From Pseudoflavonifractor sp. Marseille-P3106 (GTDB lineage Bacteria; Bacillota; Clostridia; Oscillospirales; Oscillospiraceae): DNA of 64,000 bases. Positions 33,116 through 41,279 of the stretch are shown one piece after another. Both the position numbers and the translations under genes were made by a program. The notes under the pieces are model-generated. The model made no database searches and had not been told where the DNA came from. It saw only the letters and a list, made by a program, of their open reading frames with translations. Positions within the stretch are counted from its first letter, which is position 1. Each line of letters opens with the position of its first letter. The stretch is taken from positions 124,001 to 188,000 of the forward strand of contig LT827124.1 in NCBI GenBank assembly GCA_900169975.1. The letters are read 5' to 3'.

Positions 33116-34854
33116 GCCTGCTCTCCCTCCTTTGCGCCCATATGCGCCCGCCACATCTCCTGATACAGCGGGCAGTTCTTCAAAAGTTCCCCGTGGGTGC
33201 CCACATCCTGGCTGCGGCCGCCATTGACTACCACGATCTGATCCGCGCCGGTGATGGTGCTGAGGCGGTGGGCGATGACCAGTACGGTCTTTCCCGCCAC
33301 CAGCTTGCCCACGGCCTGCTGGACCACGGCCTCGTTCTCGGGGTCTATGTAGGCAGTCGCCTCGTCCAGCACCACAATGGGCGCGTCCTTGAGCATGGCC
33401 CGGGCGATGGCGATACGCTGGCGCTCGCCGCCGGACAGATGGGCGCCGCCTCCGCCCACCACCGTGTCATAGCCGTGTTCCAGACTGCGGATAAAGGCGT
33501 CACACCCGGCGGCTTTTGCCACGGCCTCCACCTCTGCGTCGGTGGCCGCCGGGCGGCCCATGCGGATGTTCTCCCGGATGCTCTCGTCAAAGAGGTAGTT
33601 GTCCTGGGAGACAAAGGCCACCTGGTCGTAGAGTTGCTTCAGCGGGACCCGATTCAAGTCCTGCCCGCCCAGGGTGATGGCGCCGGAGGTCACATCCCAA
33701 AAGCCGGCGATCAGCTTGGCGATGGTGGACTTGCCCGATCCGGAGGGCCCCACAAAGGCGGTCATGGTCCCGGCGGGGATGGTGAGAGATACATCGTGGA
33801 GCACTTCCTTGTCCGCGTGGTAGCCGAAGGACACATGGGAGAGCTGGATGCCCCGCCCCTGGAACTCCGCTGGCGTTTCCCCGTGGTCCTGCTCCGCTCC
33901 GTTCAAAATGGCGTCCACCGAGCCCACAATGGTGCCCACCTTGGCGAGACTGTCCACAAAGTCCATGGCGGCCAGCAGGGGCCCGGCAATGCCCAGGGGC
34001 AGGACGATGGTGGTGATAAAGGTCTCGATGGGCAAACTCCCTCCGGTATAGAGGAGCCAGCCCACCGGCAGAATGGTGATCATGGTGGTGGGCGAGATGG
34101 CACGGGCCAAAGAGACCGGCATCTGGCAGCTCTTCATCCAGTGGTAGAAGTAGGAGGCGTTGGCCTTTACGCTGTCGGAGAAGCGGGCATAGGACTGCTT
34201 GCCCTGGTTAAACGCCTTGATGACCTCAATGCCGCCGATGTACTCCACAATGGCGCTGTTCATGGCTTGGGTGGTTTTGACCGAGCCCTCGTACTGCTTG
34301 CCGTAGCCGGCCATGACCGCCATCATGAAAGCCATGCCCACCGGGATGGACACCAGACTCAAAAGGGCCATCCGCCAGTCCAGCACGAACAGATAGATCA
34401 AGATGCACACCGGTCCCAGCACATTGGCGGTCATCTCCGGCAGAAGATGGGCCAGAGGCCGCTCCATGCTCTCCACCTGATCTACGATGACCTGCTTCAT
34501 CTGGCCGCTGGAGGTGTCCAGAATCGTACCCAGAGGCATCTTTGGCAGTTTCTCCAGCACTTTCTCCCGGATAGATTTCAGGATAGCAAAGGTGGCCTTG
34601 TGGGATTGGGATAGAGCCAGGGAATACAGGGTGGCCCGGAGCAAAAAGCCCACGAGCGCCACTGCGCACCAGGTCAGGTAGAACGAGGATTCCTGGTTTC
34701 CAGACAATAGGCCGAGAATGATCTGAGCCACGGCAAAGTAGGGGAGCATCCCAAACAGTACCCCCACCACAGCGGACAGGACCGCCCGCTTCAGGCCGCC
34801 CTGTTGTCCCTCTCCCAGCTCCCACAGACGGAGCATGGGACTTTGTTGTTTCAT
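33112..34854 (-). CDS. ABC transporter, fused membrane and ATPase domains (YbtP-like half)
   Basis: The start follows AAGGAGGAATTTATC. It has six membrane segments (about 20-310) and an ATPase domain with Walker A GPSGSGKST, signature LSGGERQR, Walker B IVVLDEAT and AHR. All catalytic motifs are intact. With the next gene it forms a heterodimeric transporter. Its promoter region carries a perfect DtxR-type box (34874-34889), and a TetR gene lies directly upstream in the same direction. In Yersinia and in the Streptococcus equi equibactin locus, such pairs import metal-siderophore; this parallel is an inference. Confidence 0.85.
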   Translation of the reverse strand: MKQQSPMLRLWELGEGQQGGLKRAVLSAVVGVLFGMLPYFAVAQIILGLLSGNQESSFYLTWCAVALVGFLLRATLYSLALSQSHKATFAILKSIREKVLEKLPKMPLGTILDTSSGQMKQVIVDQVESMERPLAHLLPEMTANVLGPVCILIYLFVLDWRMALLSLVSIPVGMAFMMAVMAGYGKQYEGSVKTTQAMNSAIVEYIGGIEVIKAFNQGKQSYARFSDSVKANASYFYHWMKSCQMPVSLARAISPTTMITILPVGWLLYTGGSLPIETFITTIVLPLGIAGPLLAAMDFVDSLAKVGTIVGSVDAILNGAEQDHGETPAEFQGRGIQLSHVSFGYHADKEVLHDVSLTIPAGTMTAFVGPSGSGKSTIAKLIAGFWDVTSGAITLGGQDLNRVPLKQLYDQVAFVSQDNYLFDESIRENIRMGRPAATDAEVEAVAKAAGCDAFIRSLEHGYDTVVGGGGAHLSGGERQRIAIARAMLKDAPIVVLDEATAYIDPENEAVVQQAVGKLVAGKTVLVIAHRLSTITGADQIVVVNGGRSQDVGTHGELLKNCPLYQEMWRAHMGAKEGEQA

Positions 34855-34873
34855 GATAAATTCCTCCTTTTTA

Positions 34874-34889
34874 GTTAGTGATCGCTAAC
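34874..34889. promoter_or_regulatory. DtxR-type operator box 3 (YbtPQ-like operon)
   Basis: GTTAGTGATCGCTAAC has perfect arms and lies 20 bases before the first ABC start. Confidence 0.75.
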
Positions 34890-34933
34890 TTTTGCGCAAA
34901 TGGGAGGGCTGCACCCAAAGGCACAGCCTCTTG

Positions 34934-35563
34934 TCAGGGCTGAGGGTCAAACACGGTGGAGAATCCCGCCATGTGGTAGCGGTTGAGCATCTTGACATAG
35001 CGGTGGGCGGCGGCACGGTCCATGTTGTGCCGCACCACCTCAAACATGCCGTTGAAGTAGGCGGTGACGATGATATGGATGAACTCCTCCGTCACCAGAC
35101 CGGACTTGACGCTCTCACAGCCGATGACCTCCATGTACTTGTAGGTGTACTCGACCTCGATGTCCACCAGCTCGTCCAGGAAGCAGGAAAACCGGGTGCC
35201 GTGGGCCCCGTCCAGCAACAGGCGGAACACATCAAAGTGGTCGTAGATGTAGTCCAGCATCTCCTCCTGGTGGCGGGCGGTGTACTGTCCCATATCCGCA
35301 CGCTGTTCCTCCTCACTGAGCTGGTGAAAATCCTCCTGCACCCTGCGGAACATAGCCTTGAACTGATCCACCACCGGCTCCGCAATGGCCCGGAACAGCC
35401 CCTCCTTATCCCCGAAGCGGGTATAGATAGAGCCGGTGCTGGTTTCCGCCGCCTGAGCTATGGTGCGCAGAGAAGCGTCCAGAAACCCCTTGGACAAAAA
35501 CTCCTCCTTGGCACACTCCAGCACCTTGTCATAGACACCCGCCTTTTGTTTTGCCACTGTCAT
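34934..35563 (-). CDS. TetR/AcrR-family regulator
   Basis: Residues about 8-60 form the TetR helix-turn-helix: VYDKVLECAKEEFLSKGFLD, ASLRTIAQAAETSTGSIYTR, FGDKEGLFRAI. The rest is a helical ligand-binding domain. GAGGAGG abuts the ATG at 35563, so a GTG at 35557 with better spacing may be the real start. It lies just upstream of the YbtPQ-like pair, which it may control with the DtxR-type box. Repeated TGAAAC words upstream (35580-35602) could be its operator. Confidence 0.85.
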   Translation of the reverse strand: MTVAKQKAGVYDKVLECAKEEFLSKGFLDASLRTIAQAAETSTGSIYTRFGDKEGLFRAIAEPVVDQFKAMFRRVQEDFHQLSEEEQRADMGQYTARHQEEMLDYIYDHFDVFRLLLDGAHGTRFSCFLDELVDIEVEYTYKYMEVIGCESVKSGLVTEEFIHIIVTAYFNGMFEVVRHNMDRAAAHRYVKMLNRYHMAGFSTVFDPQP

Positions 35564-35606
35564 TCCTCCTCGTATAATAAGTTTCAAAGTTAATAGTTTC
35601 AGGTAT

Positions 35607-35867
35607 CAGCAGGCTTTGAGGTGCCCGTGATACAATAGCTGTAGGACAGCAGGGTCAAGTTCTGAGTCCTCCGGTTGAGCCGTAAGGCTACTTCACTGAA
35701 AGTCTGTTCCCCTGAACCGGAAGTTAGCTGCAAACTCATTGGCTGTTTGCCTGGGACAAGACCGCCCTTTCAGCAGTGAGGGCTATCGCATTGGTCTGCC
35801 CAGGAATGATTCTGATAAGCGAGGGTGCCAGATGCTCCGGTTATCATGGGTATCTCAAAGCCTGCTG
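35607..35867 (+). ncRNA. Structured RNA of the IS110 element (bridge RNA candidate)
   Basis: The stretch before the IS110 transposase has no ORF. Its ends, 35607-35631 and 35843-35867, can pair over 25 bp. The only three non-Watson-Crick positions are G-U pairs on the plus-strand RNA (A-C on the other strand), so the signal is at RNA level. IS110 elements are known to encode a bridge (seek) RNA in the noncoding end next to the transposase gene, which guides target and donor choice. No other feature explains this 336-base gap. Confidence 0.6.
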
Positions 35868-35899
35868 GCCTGAAATCTCCATGCGGGGAGGTGAAAATT

Positions 35900-37126
35900 G
35901 TGAATCCACTATTCGTTGGCATTGATGTGAGCAGCAAGAACAATGTGGCCTACCTGATGAAACCGGACGGCAGCAAACACTCCAGCTTCTCCGTGCAGAA
36001 TAACCTTGGCGGTGCTAAACTGTTATCAGAGAGAATCGTATCGGCACTTGGCTCCATGCAGCTTGAGCGTGTGGTGATTGGCCTGGAGGCCACCTCCATC
36101 TACGGGGACAGCCTAGTCTATGCTCTTCGTGAGGATGGCCGCTTGGGGCGGTTTCAGAGGAAAATCCATGTTCTAAATCCAAAGCAGGTGCGGAAATTCA
36201 AGGAAGCCTATTCTGACCTGCCAAAGAACGACTGGGTGGACGCCTTTGTGATTGCCGACCATCTCCGTTTCGGCAGAATCAACAGGGAGGTCTACATGGA
36301 CGATTACCGCTACAAAGCCCTGCAAACCCTTACCAGAGCCAGATTTGATGTCATCCAAAACTTGACCCGGGAGAAGCAGCGGTTCGCCAACTACTTATTC
36401 CTCAAATGCTCCGGCATGGCCCAGGACAAAGACATTCAGAACACCAGCGCCACCACCATCGCACTCATGGAACACTTTGAAACCGTGGATGACTTGGCGA
36501 ATGCCGACCTGGAGGAACTGACTGCCTTTATTACTGAAACAGGCCGTGGCAAATTTGCTGACCCGGATGCTACCGCCAAGGCAGTTCGGGCTGCAGCCAA
36601 AGGCTCCTATCGGCTGCCCAAAACAGTAAACGACACTGTAAACCAAGCAATGGCTGTTTCTATTGCCTCCATGCGCGCCTTGAAAGGGCAGGTCAAAGTA
36701 TTAGATAAGGCCATTGAACAGCAGTTTGAAATCATTCCGAACACTTTGACCTCCATCCCCGGTATTGGCAAGGTCTACTCCGCCGGTATCATTGCTGAGA
36801 TTGGTGATATCCACCGTTTTGATTCCCAAGCCTCGGTTGCCAAATACGCCGGCCTTGTCTGGAACAGGAGCCAGTCTGGCGACTTCGAGGCCGAACACTC
36901 CAGAATGATTAAATCCGGCAACCGCTATCTCCGCTACTACCTGCTGGAAGCCGCCAACTCCGTGAGAAGATGCGACTCCGAGTTCCGGCGTTACTATGAC
37001 CTCAAATTCAAAGAGGTCAACAAGTACCAGCATAAACGCGCACTCGCTTTAACTGCCAGAAAACTGGTCCGGTTGGTCTTTCGGCTGCTAAAGGACAACC
37101 GCCTGTATATCCCGCCGGAGGGCTGA
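35900..37126 (+). CDS. IS110-family transposase
   Basis: GTG 35900 follows GGGGAGGTGAAAATT; a longer frame from 35825 would run through the structured RNA region and is rejected. The N-terminal DEDD domain opens with FVGIDVSSKNNVAYL and has an IGLEATSIYG block and KNDWVDAFVIADHL. The C-terminal Transposase_20 domain has LTSIPGIGKVYSAGIIAEIG, KYAGLVWNRSQSG and GNRYLRYYLLEAAN. Both halves look intact at 408 residues. IS110 enzymes recombine with the help of a bridge RNA. Confidence 0.92.
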   Translation: MNPLFVGIDVSSKNNVAYLMKPDGSKHSSFSVQNNLGGAKLLSERIVSALGSMQLERVVIGLEATSIYGDSLVYALREDGRLGRFQRKIHVLNPKQVRKFKEAYSDLPKNDWVDAFVIADHLRFGRINREVYMDDYRYKALQTLTRARFDVIQNLTREKQRFANYLFLKCSGMAQDKDIQNTSATTIALMEHFETVDDLANADLEELTAFITETGRGKFADPDATAKAVRAAAKGSYRLPKTVNDTVNQAMAVSIASMRALKGQVKVLDKAIEQQFEIIPNTLTSIPGIGKVYSAGIIAEIGDIHRFDSQASVAKYAGLVWNRSQSGDFEAEHSRMIKSGNRYLRYYLLEAANSVRRCDSEFRRYYDLKFKEVNKYQHKRALALTARKLVRLVFRLLKDNRLYIPPEG

Positions 37127-37370
37127 GAGCGCAGCTTGCCACTCTGACTCATAGGCCCTGTTTCAAAATTTCTCAGGGACAGGGCTTTGGTTGGTGTTGC
37201 CTTTTTGCTGTCTACACAGTGCTTTTTACTCTGTTTCGCTTAAAATTTTCTTGCATCACCTACTTGACTTCATACCATTGGACTTTTTCAAAACACCGTT
37301 TTATAACGATGTTTTGAATATAGCACTATGGTTTGTATTTGTCAAGAGGAGAGCTCAGAATAAGAGAGCG
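37127..37370. other. Noncoding stretch after the IS110 transposase
   Basis: No ORF with a good start was found. GCCCTGT/ACAGGGC (about 37152-37179) forms a small hairpin, and TTCAAAACA (37287-37295) is mirrored by TGTTTTGAA (37310-37318). The true right end of the IS may lie here. Confidence 0.35.
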
Positions 37371-37404
37371 AAAGACCCCGCAGACCGAATCTGCGGGGTC
37401 TTTT
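37371..37404. terminator. Bidirectional terminator
   Basis: AAAGACCCCGCAGA pairs perfectly with TCTGCGGGGTCTTT around CCGAA. It ends the minus-strand pair and could also stop transcripts from the IS. Confidence 0.85.
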
Positions 37405-37408
37405 CATG

Positions 37409-38026
37409 TCATTCTATTTCTGTGGCCTCTTGAATAGTTGGATAGATCACCTGCCACGCCGGGAGAAAGTTCAGTTGGGCCAGTGCGTTGCGGAAGGCCC
37501 TTGATAATGGGTCTACAAATTCCCTTTGGCTGTGAAGCAGCTCCACGATATAAAGCTCCCATGTGTAGTGGGGGCCCCGCTGCTTTTTCCGTAACAGATA
37601 ATATGCCCTCTCTGCTCGGAACATCAGAAACTCTACGATTGAGGTGTAGTTCTCGAAGGAATAGAGCTTTGCCATATGGAGCATCCCGGCGCTGTCATAA
37701 CGCGTTACGGGAAAGTCCACTTCCGCTTCCTCCAATGTAAAGTCAAATGCGGAGGCAGGGAACGCAATCACGGTGTTGAGCAGCACCCTTTGTGCCGCCA
37801 GGACCAATGACTTTTCTCGCCGCAAAAAGGCGATATATTCCTCCCATGTGAGGTCGGCCCAAAACCCGTCCACATCGCTTTCTTTTTTCCAGGTGAACAG
37901 CGCGTCCTCCACCCGGTAGGTTAAATAGGTCAGGTACCCATATGTTGTTTCTTCATCATACAGCTTTGCATACATGCCGGTGCGAAGGATTTGCTCTACC
38001 AGTTCTTTATTTTGATCCCAGTTCAT
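37409..38026 (-). CDS. Hypothetical protein (205 aa), second gene of an orphan pair
   Basis: The ATG at 38026 follows CAGGTGGAACA. The protein is soluble and rich in aromatic and acidic residues (TYGYLTYLTYRVEDALFTWK). I recognise no domain and see no signal peptide or catalytic motif. It is cotranscribed with the 294-residue gene upstream and ends at a strong terminator. The pair sits between an IS110 and two small regulators, a typical place for accessory genes. Confidence 0.55.
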   Translation of the reverse strand: MNWDQNKELVEQILRTGMYAKLYDEETTYGYLTYLTYRVEDALFTWKKESDVDGFWADLTWEEYIAFLRREKSLVLAAQRVLLNTVIAFPASAFDFTLEEAEVDFPVTRYDSAGMLHMAKLYSFENYTSIVEFLMFRAERAYYLLRKKQRGPHYTWELYIVELLHSQREFVDPLSRAFRNALAQLNFLPAWQVIYPTIQEATEIE

Positions 38027-38058
38027 TGTTCCACCTGATCCGTCCATTTGTAGCCCCA

Positions 38059-38943
38059 TTAGAAATTCAGGAAATCAAGCCCGGCGGCTTTTGACATTGC
38101 AATTACCTTGTTCGGGTTGTTCTGCAATTCCACCTCCGTCCCAAGCGCGTTCATCAGCAGGCCGAAGGTATCGTGCATCCCCATCTGATTCTGTATATTG
38201 TATGTGGCGGCGTACTCCGGGAAATGGGCCCAGATATAGTTCATCAATGCGGGGTAGTCGATTAGGCCGCCAGCCCTTAACTCCTCGTACTGCCCCCATA
38301 GTTCAAACAAGGCGAGGCTGCTGGCCCGCTTGGAAAAGAACAGATACCCCAAGGTGTTGTCAATTCCTTCCCGCACATCCTCTTCGGTCTGCTCCGATTG
38401 CTTTAATACGGTTTCTGAGAAGTCGCAGTTCCAAATAGGATAGCAGACAGCGAGGACTTCCTCTCCTGTGCCTGTTTCGATCCAGAAGATCCCGTTCATC
38501 AGCGGCTTGTAGCGTGCAGTGCGGCCCCGCGGTGTGGCAAGGGGCGCTGGGTAAGGTCCAAAGTATTCCGGATGATACTCCATATTGTAAAAAGCAATAT
38601 CACGAAGCGAGGTCTGTCCGTCTGCATATATTCCGTGCCGGACCTGGTACCGGTAGATCTCATACTCAATGATTTTATATCCCCGCCGCTCTTCCGCAAA
38701 CGAATAGAGCAGCACACGGGAGTCCTCTTCAGGCATCCTCCCATATGCCATAGCCTCTTTTGATATGGCTGGCGAGGATTTTTCCACCACATAGTATTCA
38801 TCTGCCAAAAACTTGCCGTCCTGTTTTCTGGCTGCGATATAGTAGACGCCAGGACACTCCTGGCTTGCCCTTACGATTTCACCAACTGTGTCGTCCAAAC
38901 AGAACGGTAGCCTCTCCGGGGGCGATTCTTTTTCTCTATCCAT
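38059..38943 (-). CDS. Hypothetical protein (294 aa), first gene of an orphan pair
   Basis: The start at 38943 follows GGGAAAAGAGAGAAAC; an earlier ATG at 38979 has no better site. The protein is soluble, with many Tyr and Glu residues (YKIIEYEIYRYQVRHGIYAD). The C-terminus has a helical segment ending KVIAMSKAAGLDFLNF. No domain was recognised. The gene is divergent from the XRE gene at 39086 and cotranscribed with the gene downstream. A paired accessory function is likely but unknown. Confidence 0.55.
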   Translation of the reverse strand: MDREKESPPERLPFCLDDTVGEIVRASQECPGVYYIAARKQDGKFLADEYYVVEKSSPAISKEAMAYGRMPEEDSRVLLYSFAEERRGYKIIEYEIYRYQVRHGIYADGQTSLRDIAFYNMEYHPEYFGPYPAPLATPRGRTARYKPLMNGIFWIETGTGEEVLAVCYPIWNCDFSETVLKQSEQTEEDVREGIDNTLGYLFFSKRASSLALFELWGQYEELRAGGLIDYPALMNYIWAHFPEYAATYNIQNQMGMHDTFGLLMNALGTEVELQNNPNKVIAMSKAAGLDFLNF

Positions 38944-39085
38944 GCGTTTCTCTCTTTTCCCGTGTGGCATTTTACCCAATTACAACACCAATAAAGTGCT
39001 ACTGCATAAAAAAGCACACCATCCGTACCCTAATGTCACACCACAAAAGTGTACCATGGGGAAAATGGTGGTGGAGGAATCGTAT

Positions 39086-39406
39086 ATGGAGATGGACTTT
39101 ATCAGAAACCGTATTACAGAATTACGGGTAAAAAAGGGAGTTTCCGAGTACCAGTTAAGTTATGATTTAGGGCATAGCAAGAACTATATTCATAACATTG
39201 TCACCGGGTATTCCCAGCCATCTGTGAAAGAATTGCTCTATTTGATTGACACGCTCGGTATCACGCCCCGTTTGTTTTTCGATGAGGAAGCGGAATATCG
39301 AAATCCAATTTTGGTGCAGGAGATCATAGATGGCATCAAGTCGATGAACGATCAGGATTTAGAAGCTGTTTTGTTGATGGTCAGGCGCTTGAATGAGAAG
39401 AATTAA
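39086..39406 (+). CDS. XRE-family helix-turn-helix regulator (106 aa)
   Basis: GGAGGA lies 7 bases before the ATG at 39086. Residues about 8-62 form an XRE domain: RITELRVKKGVSEYQLSYDL, GHSKNYIHNIVTGYSQPS. The C-terminus has a DDE-poor helical tail (DGIKSMNDQDLEAVLLMVRR). It is divergent from the orphan gene pair and may repress it. No metal or ligand site is visible. Confidence 0.8.
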   Translation: MEMDFIRNRITELRVKKGVSEYQLSYDLGHSKNYIHNIVTGYSQPSVKELLYLIDTLGITPRLFFDEEAEYRNPILVQEIIDGIKSMNDQDLEAVLLMVRRLNEKN

Positions 39407-39498
39407 CAGGCATGAAATTGTGTAATTAAGATATTATACCCGAGATAACGGGAATATTCAAGAGGCAGCATGTCAAATATAATAGAAATCACAAAGGG

Positions 39499-39714
39499 GT
39501 GGTTTCTATTATTACTTACGACCCGCTCTGGAACACTATGCGTCGAAAGGGAATTACAACTTACTCTTTAATAAAGGACTATTCCTTCAGCAAGGGGACA
39601 TTGGATTCTTTGAAGCAAAACCGAAATATTTCAACCGCAACGCTGAATGACCTTTGCAACATTCTTTCTTGCAGGGTCGAAGATGTTCTTCGTCACATTC
39701 CAGATAAAAAATAA
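39499..39714 (+). CDS. Small XRE/Cro-type regulator (YozG-like, 71 aa)
   Basis: The domain is complete: LWNTMRRKGITTYSLIKDYS, FSKGTLDSLKQNRNIS, ATLNDLCNILSCRVEDVL, the pattern of short Cro/C1-type regulators of gut Firmicutes. The only standard start (GTG 39499) overlaps the AAAGGGG site; an ATT at 39508 has better spacing. Its terminator has been split by the IS3 element that follows. Confidence 0.75.
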   Translation: MVSIITYDPLWNTMRRKGITTYSLIKDYSFSKGTLDSLKQNRNISTATLNDLCNILSCRVEDVLRHIPDKK

Positions 39715-39725
39715 ACGGCGCTTTG
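39713..39725 (+). terminator. Left arm of a terminator split by IS3
   Basis: AAACGGCGCTTTG pairs perfectly with CAAAGCGCCGTTT at 41211-41223, which is followed by T-rich DNA. The IS3 element lies in what was the hairpin loop. Confidence 0.75.
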
Positions 39726-39779
39726 AGGGCATTACCGCTCTGATATGTACCCAGAATTCTGGACACATAAAAAATTGAA

Positions 39780-40586
39780 TTAGGTGCACATGGATGCCTC
39801 TCTGAATTTTGTAGGAGGCATCCATTTTGTTTTCTCTTGGATTCTTTCGTTGTTGTAGTAATTTATGTAGCCGTCAACAGCCTTGGCAAATGTTTCAAAA
39901 GAGGAATACTCTTTTTCATGCCCGTAGAACATCTCGTTTTTCATCCGTCCAAAGAAGGTCTCCATGATGCAATTGTCGTAACAGTTGCCCTTCCTTGACA
40001 TGGATTGAATGATTTTGTGATCTTTAAGTGCCTGCCTGAAGTACACGTGCTGGTACTGCCACCCTTGATCAGAGTGAAAGATCAGGCCATCTACAGAGGG
40101 AAACTTCGTAAAGGCGCCGGCCAACATTCTCTGGATCTGTTCCATATTGGCACTTTGAGATAAATCATAAGAAATGATTTCGTTTGTGTTCATGTCGAGT
40201 ATGGGAGAGAGATAACACTTCCCCCACGAAAAACCGAACTGAGATACATCGGTAGTCCATTTTTGCATAGGAGCTGTCGTGCTGAAATCCCGGTCAAGGA
40301 TATTCTCAGCAACCTTGCCGACCTCTCCCTTGTAGGAATGATACTTTTCCTTTGGGCGCTTTCCTGCCAACCCCATAGTGTGCATAAGCCGTTGTACCCG
40401 CTTATGATTGACCTTGTGGCCGCGCTTTATCAGTTCCTGATATACTCTTCGCACACCGTAGCGGCCTTTATGCTGTGAGAAAATGTCTTTGATTTCATCT
40501 GCCAAGCAATGGTTTCGAACAGCAACTTGATCGGCCTTGCTCAACTCAAAATAATAGGTAGACCGTGCCATCTGCATAGATTTCAA
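39780..40586 (-). CDS. IS3-family transposase OrfB (DDE integrase domain)
   Basis: HTH_21-like start (KDIFSQHKGRYGVRRVYQEL region) is followed by the rve-type core with the DDE triad in WTTDVSQF, IFHSDQGWQY and ETFFGRMKNEMF. The C-terminus has YINYYNNERIQEKTKWMPP, usual for IS3. Its frame is open upstream to an A5 run (40607-40611) inside the end of orfA, where frameshifting could give an OrfAB fusion. Length 268 residues. Confidence 0.92.
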   Translation of the reverse strand: MKSMQMARSTYYFELSKADQVAVRNHCLADEIKDIFSQHKGRYGVRRVYQELIKRGHKVNHKRVQRLMHTMGLAGKRPKEKYHSYKGEVGKVAENILDRDFSTTAPMQKWTTDVSQFGFSWGKCYLSPILDMNTNEIISYDLSQSANMEQIQRMLAGAFTKFPSVDGLIFHSDQGWQYQHVYFRQALKDHKIIQSMSRKGNCYDNCIMETFFGRMKNEMFYGHEKEYSSFETFAKAVDGYINYYNNERIQEKTKWMPPTKFREASMCT

Positions 40587-40593
40587 CAGATAT

Positions 40594-41157
40594 TCAATTG
40601 GTATCCTTTTTCACGCAGCTCTTTGATGATCGCTGCTTTCTCGCCTTGAGTTGCGCTGCGTGCCTCTCTTCTCTCAAGGCGATCTCTTTTTTTATAACTT
40701 CATTCTCCTCCTTTATATACTCGTTTTCTGCCCGAAGCCGGATCAATTCTTCTCGTTCGGATTCATTCAGTGGCCTTGCTTCTTCCTTTTTCATTTGGGG
40801 TACCCCTTTACTTGGACGACCTTTTTTCATTTCTACCAGGCCATTATACCCCTTTGTTTTATAGTTTTGAACCCATTGATACAATAGTCTATCTTGAATA
40901 CCGGCCTCGATTGCCACTGACACACAGGATTTTCCGGACATTACTTGGGATACTAGTTCCAGCCGTTCTTCTGGTGTCCAGTTCCTGTTGAAATTTTTGT
41001 GTTTCAGTGCTTCTGGACCGCGGCTATCCTCTGCTCTTACCCATAGTCTCACTTTATCCCGAAAGGATTTATCGCTAACACCTTCCGGCGTTTCTGGCCA
41101 TTTTCCTTCTCGATACAGTTCTACACATTTCCTTTTGTACTCATACGTGTACCGCAT
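40594..41157 (-). CDS. IS3-family transposase OrfA (helix-turn-helix, coiled coil)
   Basis: The ATG at 41157 lies just inside the terminal repeat after a GGGGGG site. Two helix-turn-helix segments (YKRKCVELYREGKWPETPEG; PEERLELVSQVMSGKSCVSV) are followed by a coiled coil ENEYIKEENEVIKKEIALRE. It binds the element ends and helps OrfB. Length 187 residues; no defect seen. Confidence 0.88.
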   Translation of the reverse strand: MRYTYEYKRKCVELYREGKWPETPEGVSDKSFRDKVRLWVRAEDSRGPEALKHKNFNRNWTPEERLELVSQVMSGKSCVSVAIEAGIQDRLLYQWVQNYKTKGYNGLVEMKKGRPSKGVPQMKKEEARPLNESEREELIRLRAENEYIKEENEVIKKEIALREERHAAQLKARKQRSSKSCVKKDTN

Positions 41158-41210
41158 AATAATACCCCCCCTACTGGGTGTCCAGTAAAGGGGGTACATA
41201 TCACTCACAC

Positions 41211-41228
41211 CAAAGCGCCGTTTTTATT
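41211..41228 (+). terminator. Right arm and T-tract of the IS3-split terminator
   Basis: CAAAGCGCCGTTTTTATTTT mirrors the left arm at 39713-39725. Before insertion the hairpin loop would have been about 20 bases. Confidence 0.75.
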
Positions 41229-41279
41229 TTGTATCTGCCTGCTGGCCTTGTCTTAGCCTGCTTTATGTGTGGTCCATAC

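Larger units (their letters stand above)
35590..37190 (+). mobile_element. IS110-family insertion element (approximate bounds)
   Basis: It comprises the structured leader (35607-35867) and the transposase gene (35900-37126). IS110 elements lack clear inverted repeats and target duplications, so ends are approximate. It separates the TetR/ABC unit from the 37409-38943 gene pair. Confidence 0.7.
39741..41203 (-). mobile_element. Complete IS3-family element with 3-bp target duplication
   Basis: Terminal inverted repeats are TGATATGTACCC...TGGACAC at 39741-39766 and its inverse at 41178-41203, with a few central mismatches. CTC is duplicated at 39738-39740 and 41204-41206. Two ORFs (orfA, orfB) fill the element. 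Length is 1463 bp, usual for IS3. The intact ends and duplication suggest recent insertion. Confidence 0.9.

Noticed and set aside
31385-34854. Simple multidrug exporter for the ABC pair
   Set aside because: Fold alone cannot decide, but the DtxR-type box and neighbouring metal genes favour a metallophore role. Kept as an alternative.
35731-35746. GTTAGCTGCAAAC inside the IS110 leader as a ninth DtxR-type box
   Set aside because: The arm spacing is shorter than in the other boxes and it lies within the structured RNA.
35590-35899. Group II intron or retron RNA
   Set aside because: No domain V-like hairpin and no reverse transcriptase; the adjacent gene is an IS110 transposase.
40594-40620. 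Programmed -1 frameshift of the usual IS3 kind
   Set aside because: The orfB frame is +1 relative to orfA at the A5 run, so a standard -1 slip would not join them; whether fusion occurs cannot be told from sequence.
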